This document shows, one piece after another, positions 5,812 through 10,787 of a DNA stretch of 10,787 nucleotides. Location: the NCBI GenBank assembly GCA_964509505.1, contig CAZDYP010000174.1, positions 1 to 10,787 of the forward strand, read 5' to 3'. Under the pieces are notes generated by a model. It was not told the origin of the DNA and searched no databases. It saw nothing but the letters and a program-made list of their open reading frames with translations. Source of the DNA: CAZDYP01 sp964509505. Its GTDB lineage: Bacteria; Chloroflexota; Anaerolineae; JACRMK01. The translations under genes were made by a program, and so were the position numbers. The stretch's first letter is position 1, and each line of letters starts with the position of its first letter.

Positions 5812-6723
5812 ATGATTTCCTTGCAGAATCTCACCAAACAATTCGCCGACAACATTGCCGTCCACAACCTCTCGCTCGACATCGCCGCCGGCGAAATCTT
5901 CGGATTGATCGGGCCCGATGGCGCGGGCAAGACGACGACGATGCGCGTCATCGCGTCGGCGATGAACCCGACCCATGGGCGCGTCACGGTCAATGGGCAT
6001 GACATCGTGCGCGAGTCCGAAGCGGTAAAAAATTTGATTGGCTACATGCCGCAACGCTTCGCGCTTTATCCTGACCTGACGGTGTTGGAAAATCTCAATT
6101 TCTTTGCGGACTTGTTTGGTTCGCCGCGCTCGGAACGCGCCATATTGATTGAACGCCTGTTGGGCTTCGCGCGCCTCACACAGTTCAAGGAACGACGCGC
6201 GCAAAATTTGTCGGGCGGCATGCAGAAGAAGCTTGCGCTCGCCTCGACGCTGATGCATCGCCCGCGCGTGTTGTTGCTCGACGAGCCGACCACAGGCGTT
6301 GACCCCGTGAGTCGTCGTGAGTTCTGGGACTTGTTGACGCAAATCCATCTCGAAGGCGTGACCATCGTCATCAGCACGCCCTATCTGGATGAGGCGGAAC
6401 GCTGCACACGCGTTGGCTTGATGTATCGCGGCGAACTCATTGCGTGCGACACGCCGACGAATTTGCGCGCGAATCTCGGCGCAACCGTCATTGAAGCGCA
6501 ATCGCCCGACGCGAAGCAAGCGTGTCACCTCATTCAAACACACGCAGGCGTCTTAAGCGCGTCCACGCACGGCGACGCGCTTCGCTTGCTGCTCGACAAA
6601 CCAGAGCGACTAGCGCGCGTCGAAGCCACTTGGGCAAAGCAAAACCTCGCCGTGCATAACGCGCGCGTCGTGCGCCCACGACTCGAAGATGCGTTTGTGC
6701 TAATGGTACAGAAGAGAGCCTGA
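5812..6723 (+). CDS. ABC transporter ATPase A (YbhF N-terminal-half type, degenerate H-loop)
   Basis: The 303-residue product has Walker A GPDGAGKT (34-41), the Q-loop in GYMPQRFALYPDLT (Gln81), signature LSGGM (133-137) and Walker B LLLDEPT (154-160). The switch histidine is missing: the H-loop reads STPYLDEAE with Pro190. GPDGAGKT with Asp and the STxYLDEAE H-loop match the first half of E. coli YbhF, in which both ATPase domains are fused. The C-terminal extension (about 215-303) resembles the DrrA-type tail. It should pair with ATPase B in the cytoplasm and drive the permease. ATG 5812 is the first codon giving a normal ABC start (MISLQNLTKQF). No Shine-Dalgarno is visible because the heptad array fills the leader. 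GTG 5797, inside the array, is an alternative start. Confidence 0.9.
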   Translation: MISLQNLTKQFADNIAVHNLSLDIAAGEIFGLIGPDGAGKTTTMRVIASAMNPTHGRVTVNGHDIVRESEAVKNLIGYMPQRFALYPDLTVLENLNFFADLFGSPRSERAILIERLLGFARLTQFKERRAQNLSGGMQKKLALASTLMHRPRVLLLDEPTTGVDPVSRREFWDLLTQIHLEGVTIVISTPYLDEAERCTRVGLMYRGELIACDTPTNLRANLGATVIEAQSPDAKQACHLIQTHAGVLSASTHGDALRLLLDKPERLARVEATWAKQNLAVHNARVVRPRLEDAFVLMVQKRA

Positions 6724-6732
6724 ACGCGACGT

Positions 6733-7680
6733 ATGAACTACTCACTGACTGCAACTAATCTCACCAAACGCTTCGACCATTTCACCGCCGTTGATAACGT
6801 CTCGTTCGCGATGGAGCGCGGCGAAATTTTTGGCTTGCTTGGGCCGAACGGCGCGGGCAAAACGACGACGATTCGTATGCTGCTGGGTTTGCTCGCACCC
6901 ACAACAGGCAGCGGCACAGTATTAGGTTACGATGTTGTGAAGCAAGCGGAAGACGTGCGACAGCGCGTCGGCTACGTTTCGCAAAAGTTCGCGCTGTACG
7001 CGGACCTGACAGCGGAAGAAAACTTCAATTTCTATGGCGGTGTGTATGGCGTGCCGCGCAAGCTGCTGAACGAGCGCCGCGCAGCCATCTGGCGCATGGT
7101 GGGTTTAACAGGCACGGCGCAGGCGCGCGTCTCCGCGCTCGCGGGGGGCTCGCGGCAACGGCTGGCGCTGGCGTGCGCGCTCGCGCATCAACCGCAGTTC
7201 TTGTTCCTCGACGAACCCACGGCAGGCGTTGATCCACTCTCGCGGCGCGCGTTGTGGGATTTGCTGTATGAGCTCGCTGAACAAGGCACGAGCATCCTCG
7301 TCACCACACACTACATGGACGAAGCGGAGAACTGTCAACGCATCGCGTTTATCTATCAAGGGCGCATCGTCGCCGAGGGCAGCGCGCACGAGCTCAAGGA
7401 GAAGCAGATGCCCGGCGAAGTGTTGGAGATTGAGTGCGAACCGCTCAACATCGCGCTGACCGTGTTACGTCAATCACAGCTCTTCGATGAAGTCGCGTTG
7501 TATGGCTCGCTGATTCACGCCATCGGCGCGAATGCGGCGGCGCACATCCCGCGTGTGAATGCTTTGTTGCGAGCGAAAGGCGTGACCGTGAAAAGTGTGG
7601 AACACATTCTGCCATCGTTGGAAGATGTGTTCATCGCGCGGTTGCGGAGCGCGGATAACAATAAAGTAATTGGTAATTAG
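6733..7680 (+). CDS. ABC transporter ATPase B (YbhF C-terminal-half type)
   Basis: The 315-residue product has Walker A GPNGAGKT (37-44), Gln84 in YVSQKFALYADLT, Walker B FLFLDEPT (156-163) and an intact switch His193 in TTHYMDEAE. The signature is altered to LAGGSRQRLALA (136-147) instead of LSGGQ. It matches the second half of E. coli YbhF. It starts 9 bases after the stop of ATPase A, with only weak upstream purines (GAGAG), so translational coupling is likely. The tail (about 225-305) is a DrrA-like extension. The last codons (NNKVIGN) are A/T-rich and look encoded by heptad-type repeat DNA rather than conserved protein sequence. Role: the catalytically intact partner in an ATPase heterodimer for the ABC-2 permease. 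Confidence 0.9.
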   Translation: MNYSLTATNLTKRFDHFTAVDNVSFAMERGEIFGLLGPNGAGKTTTIRMLLGLLAPTTGSGTVLGYDVVKQAEDVRQRVGYVSQKFALYADLTAEENFNFYGGVYGVPRKLLNERRAAIWRMVGLTGTAQARVSALAGGSRQRLALACALAHQPQFLFLDEPTAGVDPLSRRALWDLLYELAEQGTSILVTTHYMDEAENCQRIAFIYQGRIVAEGSAHELKEKQMPGEVLEIECEPLNIALTVLRQSQLFDEVALYGSLIHAIGANAAAHIPRVNALLRAKGVTVKSVEHILPSLEDVFIARLRSADNNKVIGN

Positions 7681-7758
7681 TAGCGGATTTCGCAGTGAGT
7701 AGGCGCGATTTTCAATCGCCCGCAACCTTATCCCGCATTGACGTTAATTACTCATCAC
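7666..7758. repeat. Possible short heptad array split by the 60-bp repeat
   Basis: GTAATTG, GTAATTA (7666-7679) lie on one side of repeat copy 2, and the inverted unit TAATTAC with TCATCAC (7745-7758) on the other. This resembles the other inverted heptad arrays with an element inserted at the centre. The units are few, so the call is tentative. The left units overlap the stop codon of ATPase B. Confidence 0.4.
7688..7747. repeat. 60-bp dispersed repeat, copy 2 (inverted, half of the MITE-like element)
   Basis: This is an identical reverse complement of 932-991. It carries one terminal repeat and the small GCGATTTTCAATCGC-type hairpin, but not the GC-rich hairpin or the second terminal repeat found in copy 1. 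It sits between ATPase B and the monooxygenase gene and leaves both genes intact. Confidence 0.95.
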
Positions 7759-7771
7759 CAGAGGGGGTTCC

Positions 7772-8992
7772 ATGACCGATTCAAACACGCTGCTTACGAC
7801 CACCCCCACGACCTGCGTCGTCGTGGGTGGAGGCCCCGCGGGCGCGGTGCTGTCGTATCTGCTGGCGCGCAAAGGGATTGACGTGAGGCTGCTCGAATCG
7901 CATCAAGATTTTGATCGTGACTTTCGCGGTGACACGCTGCACCCTTCGATTATGGAAGTGATGGACGAGTTGGGCATCGCAGAGAAAGTGTTGCAGTTGC
8001 CGCACACCAAAATCAGTGAGGCGGTTGTGCAAACACCGCATGGCAGCGTCAAGATAACGGACTTGCATCACCTCAAAACCAAGTTCCCTTTCATCACCTT
8101 CATGCCACAAGAGCGCTTCCTCAACTTCATCACCAGCGAAGCGCAAAAATTTCCTTCGTTCAAGCTCGTGATGGGCGCGCGTGTCGAGGAGTTGATTGAG
8201 GAAGATGGCGTCGTGAAGGGCGTGCAGTATCGCGCGCAAGATGGCTGGCATGCAGTGCGCGCAACGCTGACCGTCGGCGCAGATGGACGCTTCTCGCGGT
8301 TACGCAAGTTGTCTGGGTTGGGGGAACATGCCATCAAAGCGTCGCCGCCAATGGATGTGTTGTGGTTGCGTCTGTCACGCAAACCAGAGGAGTCGCACGG
8401 CTTGATGGGACGCTTCGGGCATGGGCATTTGCTCATCGAATTGGAACGCGGCGCGCAATGGCAAATCGGGTTTGTGATTTCCAAAGGCACTTATGCGGAG
8501 CTGCATAAGGCAGGCATCGAAAAATTGCGTGAGGCGATTGTCGAAACTGCGCCTGAATTGGCTGACCGTGTGCATGAGCTCACCAGCTGGCAACAAGTGG
8601 CGGTGCTCTCTGTGGAAGCGGATCGTTTGCCGCAATGGTATAAGCCCGGCTTGTTGCTGATTGGCGACGCGGCGCATGTCATGTCGCCTGCGGGAGGCAA
8701 CGGCATCAACTATGCCATCATGGATGCGGTAGCGACAGCAAACATCCTCGGCGACTCACTCAAAGCGGGGCATGTGACTGAGGCGGAGTTAGCGAAGGTA
8801 CAGAAACGGCGCGAGCGCCCGACGCGCATCATTCAAGCCGTCGTGAATCAAATCCAAAATACCGTGCTCAAACGCGCGCTCGATCCCAACGCGGAGTTTG
8901 AAATTCCCGGCATTGTGCGTATGCCATTGTTCGGTCACGTCATCGCGCGCTTCATCGGCTTTGGCATCACGCCAGAGCACATCCAAGACTAA
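7772..8992 (+). CDS. FAD-dependent monooxygenase/oxidoreductase (class A flavoprotein hydroxylase type)
   Basis: The 406-residue product has the three motifs of the PHBH/UbiH fold: the FAD Rossmann motif GGGPAG (19-24) with Glu42, the DG motif GADGRFS (169-175), and the GD motif GDAAHVMSPAGGNGIN (298-313) that binds FAD and closes the substrate side. An RGDTLHPSIMEVM segment (52-64) is in the usual place for the N-terminal FAD-binding Arg. Such enzymes use NAD(P)H and O2 to hydroxylate aromatic or polyketide-like substrates; TetX and rifampicin monooxygenases belong to this fold. No signal peptide is seen, so it is cytoplasmic. GAGGGGG (about 7760-7766) precedes ATG 7772. It lies between ATPase and membrane fusion genes of one operon, which suggests it acts on the exported compound or its precursor. 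A geranylgeranyl-reductase-like or halogenase-like oxidoreductase is an alternative. Confidence 0.85.
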   Translation: MTDSNTLLTTTPTTCVVVGGGPAGAVLSYLLARKGIDVRLLESHQDFDRDFRGDTLHPSIMEVMDELGIAEKVLQLPHTKISEAVVQTPHGSVKITDLHHLKTKFPFITFMPQERFLNFITSEAQKFPSFKLVMGARVEELIEEDGVVKGVQYRAQDGWHAVRATLTVGADGRFSRLRKLSGLGEHAIKASPPMDVLWLRLSRKPEESHGLMGRFGHGHLLIELERGAQWQIGFVISKGTYAELHKAGIEKLREAIVETAPELADRVHELTSWQQVAVLSVEADRLPQWYKPGLLLIGDAAHVMSPAGGNGINYAIMDAVATANILGDSLKAGHVTEAELAKVQKRRERPTRIIQAVVNQIQNTVLKRALDPNAEFEIPGIVRMPLFGHVIARFIGFGITPEHIQD

Positions 8993-9000
8993 AAAATAAA

Positions 9001-9056
9001 GATTGACGATTGACGATTAACGCCGTCATCCATCTTCAATCTTGAGTCTTCAGTTT
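9001..9056. repeat. Inverted heptad array 3 (8 x 7 bp), monooxygenase/HlyD spacer
   Basis: Left units are GATTGAC, GATTGAC, GATTAAC; right units are GCCGTCA, TCCATCT, TCAATCT, TGAGTCT, TCAGTTT. AAGATTGA (8999-9006) pairs with TCAATCTT (9036-9043). It begins 8 bases after the stop of the monooxygenase gene. Its units differ in sequence from arrays 1 and 2 but share the 7-bp pitch and inverted arms. Confidence 0.65.
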
Positions 9057-9144
9057 AGGGGCTCTCCCGACTTGAATGTAGATTAGCATGATGAGCTGGT
9101 CGAGCCATGCGGGTTATGGACACTCAATCCACTTGGAGGTTCTT

Positions 9145-10536
9145 ATGCACCCCAATCCTAAGCGCATCATCCCCGTCGTCATCATTTTAATCGTGCTAGG
9201 CGGCGGATACTATCTGTATAGCATGAACCAATTGCCATTTCTGCGGAGCGCGCTTGCGGCCGCGACGGGCAATCTGGCATCGGGTTTCATCGAAGGCGAA
9301 GAGGTAAACATCGTCGCCGAAATCGGCGGGCGGATTGAGATGCTCGCGGTGAATGAAGGCGACAAAGTGACAGCCGGGCAAGAGATTTTGAAGCTTGACC
9401 GCACGTTGTTGAGCGCGCAGCTCGCGCAAGCGCAAGCGGCGGTGGACACCGCCAAAGCGCAACTCGCGCAAGTGAAAGCAGGCGCGCGTCCCGAAGACAT
9501 CAAGCAGGCTGAAGCGGCGCTCGCGCAAGCGAAGGTCGCGCGGGATGGCGCCAAGAAAGCGTGGGAGAATGCGCAGCTGGTGCGCGACCATCCGCAAGAG
9601 CTCGATGCGCGCATCGCGCAAGCCCGCGCGCAAGTAGAAGTGGCAGAGCATCAAGTCGCAGCGGCGAAGCAACAAGCCGAAGTCGCGGCGAAGCAAGTCG
9701 AAGCGGCAAAGCAACAAGTCGAAGCGGCGTACGCGAATGCGAAAGCGGCCGAAGTCCGCAAAGACCAATTTCAAGGTCCCGCGAAAGCCATCCCCGAAGC
9801 GCAAATTGCGAACAATCAATGGTGGGCAGCGGAAGCGGCGGTGAATGCGGCGGCGGCGGCGGTCGAGACGGCGAAAGCGGCCGAAGCGACCGCACGCGCG
9901 AACATTGCCACTGCACAAGCCAGTGTGGATGGCGCGAAGCGCACGCTCGTTGTCTTGAATGATATGCGCGACAATCCCTACACCCTCAATGTACAAGTAG
10001 ATGCAGCCAAGGCGCAATACGACGCGGCAAGCGCTGCCGTGGACATCGCGCAGGCGCGGCTCGATGCGGTGAAGGCGGGCGCGACCAAAGAGCAAATCGC
10101 CGTGGCAGAAGCCGCGGTGAAACAAGCCGACGCAGCGCTGGTCGTGTTGCAGGCGCAAATGGACAAGCTGAGCGTGAAGAGTCCGACAACGGGCATCGTG
10201 ACGCGGCGCGTCGTGCGGCAGGGCGAGGTGGCGGGGCCCGGTGTGTCGTTGCTGACGGTGACCAATCTCGATCCAGTGAAGCTGACGATCTACGTGCCAG
10301 AGACGCAACTGGGACAAATCAAGCTGGGTGATGAGATTGCGGTGCAAGTGGACTCGTTCCCTAATCGCTTCTTCATGGGCAAGGTCACATACATTGCCTC
10401 GCAAGCGGAATTCACGCCACGCAACGTGCAGACGAAAGCCGAGCGGGTGAACACCGTGTTCGCCGTGAAGGTGCAGATTCCGAATGAGAAGTTGGAACTG
10501 AAGCCGGGGATGCCGGCGGATGCGGTGTTGAAGTGA
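9145..10536 (+). CDS. HlyD/YbhG-family membrane fusion protein with very long coiled coil
   Basis: The 463-residue product starts with a short basic segment and one membrane anchor (about 8-23). A lipoyl-type half follows (about 45-85, with AEIGGRIEMLAVNEGDKV). Next comes an Ala/Gln/Lys/Glu-rich coiled-coil hairpin of about 255 residues (86-341), then the second lipoyl half (SVKSPTTGIVTRRVVRQGEVAGPG, in 343-366) and a beta-barrel region to PGMPADAVLK. It should link the ABC-2 pump to an outer partner or extend it across the envelope. ATG 9145 is chosen because GGAGG (9135-9139) lies 5 bases upstream and the membrane anchor follows at once; ATG 9088 lacks such a site. YbhG of E. coli is about 330 residues, so the hairpin is enlarged here. 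KAGARPEDI (111-119) and KAGATKEQI (310-318) mark the two arms of the hairpin. Confidence 0.9.
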   Translation: MHPNPKRIIPVVIILIVLGGGYYLYSMNQLPFLRSALAAATGNLASGFIEGEEVNIVAEIGGRIEMLAVNEGDKVTAGQEILKLDRTLLSAQLAQAQAAVDTAKAQLAQVKAGARPEDIKQAEAALAQAKVARDGAKKAWENAQLVRDHPQELDARIAQARAQVEVAEHQVAAAKQQAEVAAKQVEAAKQQVEAAYANAKAAEVRKDQFQGPAKAIPEAQIANNQWWAAEAAVNAAAAAVETAKAAEATARANIATAQASVDGAKRTLVVLNDMRDNPYTLNVQVDAAKAQYDAASAAVDIAQARLDAVKAGATKEQIAVAEAAVKQADAALVVLQAQMDKLSVKSPTTGIVTRRVVRQGEVAGPGVSLLTVTNLDPVKLTIYVPETQLGQIKLGDEIAVQVDSFPNRFFMGKVTYIASQAEFTPRNVQTKAERVNTVFAVKVQIPNEKLELKPGMPADAVLK

Positions 10537-10567
10537 AGCGTGAAACGCGAACCGTGAAGTGTGAAGC
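10533..10567. repeat. Heptad array 4 (5 x 7 bp) at the 3' end of the HlyD gene
   Basis: Units are GTGAAGC, GTGAAAC, GCGAACC, GTGAAGT, GTGAAGC, in one orientation only. The first unit contains the TGA stop codon of the membrane fusion gene. A normal intrinsic terminator follows 13 bases later. Confidence 0.65.
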
Positions 10568-10579
10568 CTTGTGGGTACG

Positions 10580-10620
10580 CAACCCCATTTTTCGCAGGTG
10601 AAAAGTGGGGTTGTGTTTTT
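10580..10620 (+). terminator. Intrinsic terminator of the efflux operon
   Basis: CAACCCCATTTTT (10580-10592) pairs with AAAAGTGGGGTTG (10601-10613) around an 8-base loop with one T-G wobble, followed by TGTTTTT. It is the strongest terminator in the window and ends the operon after the HlyD gene. No second permease therefore belongs to the operon. Confidence 0.88.
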
Positions 10621-10645
10621 ACAGACACTCAGCACTGTGTATAAT
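10618..10645 (+). promoter_or_regulatory. Sigma-70 promoter for the downstream lipoprotein gene
   Basis: TTTACA (10618-10623, 5 of 6) and consensus TATAAT (10640-10645) are separated by 16 bases. The -35 hexamer reuses the last T residues of the terminator tract, so one unit ends where the next begins. Confidence 0.7.
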
Positions 10646-10677
10646 GGCGACACACTTCATGCTCTGGAGGAATACTC

Positions 10678-10787
10678 ATGCGTTCTCAGCTCGTCATCAT
10701 TGGGTTCATAGGATTATGGCTGTTGGCTGCCTGTGATAACGCCAGCGCCCCATCCGCTGTTCCCGTCACAGGCACACCCGCGAGCAG
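10678..10787 (+). CDS. Predicted lipoprotein, N-terminal fragment (cut by window edge)
   Basis: Thirty-six complete codons are visible. The product starts MRSQLVIIGFIGLWLLAACD, a short basic start, a hydrophobic stretch and the lipobox LAAC, predicting lipid attachment at Cys20. An Asp at +2 follows; in diderm Gram-negatives this would favour inner-membrane retention. A Ser/Pro/Ala/Thr-rich linker (ASAPSAVPVTGTPAS) then begins, typical of surface or substrate-binding lipoproteins. GGAGG (10666-10670) precedes ATG 10678. It has its own promoter and is separated from the efflux operon by a terminator. The mature domain is outside the window, so function cannot be assigned. Confidence 0.8.
   Translation, partial: MRSQLVIIGFIGLWLLAACDNASAPSAVPVTGTPAS

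Noticed and set aside
5656..6543. 295-codon minus-strand frame opposite ATPase A and the heptad array
   Set aside because: Its end is the heptad array read as CHVSRVK-type repeats and the rest is opposite clear Walker A and B coding sequence; no start signal or recognised domain.
9088..9144. 19-residue N-terminal extension of the membrane fusion protein
   Set aside because: No ribosome site precedes ATG 9088; GGAGG lies 5 bases before ATG 9145, which leads directly into the membrane anchor.
9196..10653. 485-codon open frame on the minus strand opposite the membrane fusion gene
   Set aside because: It mirrors the Ala/Gln/Lys-rich coiled-coil codons of the real gene, giving Arg/Leu/His-rich translation with no family motif; the plus frame has a ribosome site, membrane anchor and lipoyl halves.

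Overview
This window looks like bacterial chromosome of moderate-to-high GC, from an uncultured-type lineage. The gene content fits Chloroflexota (Anaerolineae-like), but this is inferred from protein style and gene neighbourhood only. The clues are a liv-type branched-chain amino acid ABC gene next to an acyl-CoA ligase, a split YbhF-like ATPase pair, an MNT/HepT remnant, and intergenic spacers filled with 7-bp repeats. A proteobacterial or other origin is not excluded.

Left part, minus strand (1-2081): a livG-type ATPase gene (1308-2081) starts a leftward unit that reaches an AMP-dependent acyl-CoA synthetase gene cut by the window edge (1-606). Between them lies a decayed MNT/HepT toxin-antitoxin pair (599-1303). 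It is broken by a 152-bp MITE-like insertion with terminal inverted repeats (935-1086) and by a deletion that joins the antitoxin remnant to the toxin remnant. Catalytic residues of both partners are also substituted.

Middle (2082-3744): a divergent promoter region, then a plus-strand sthA-type soluble pyridine nucleotide transhydrogenase gene (2271-3683) closed by a strong hairpin terminator (3712-3744).

Right part, plus strand (3783-10620): an efflux operon. A near-consensus sigma-70 promoter overlaps a perfect 26-bp palindromic operator in front of a TetR-family regulator gene. Next come an ABC-2 permease, two ABC ATPases that together correspond to the two halves of E. coli YbhF, an FAD-dependent monooxygenase, and a HlyD/YbhG-like membrane fusion protein with a very long coiled coil. 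A clear intrinsic terminator follows. Together these suggest a substrate-inducible detoxification system in which a flavin monooxygenase modifies a small molecule and an ABC-2/membrane-fusion pump exports it, under TetR repression. A new promoter and the start of a lipoprotein gene close the window (10618-10787).

Several spacers of the efflux operon are filled with phase-locked 7-bp repeat arrays. Each has its own heptad sequence, three have inverted arms, and they often begin in the stop codon of the upstream gene. One array runs directly into the ATG of the first ATPase gene. A 60-bp piece of the MITE recurs, identical and inverted, at 7688-7747. The heptad arrays and the monooxygenase-containing split-YbhF operon are the least ordinary things here.
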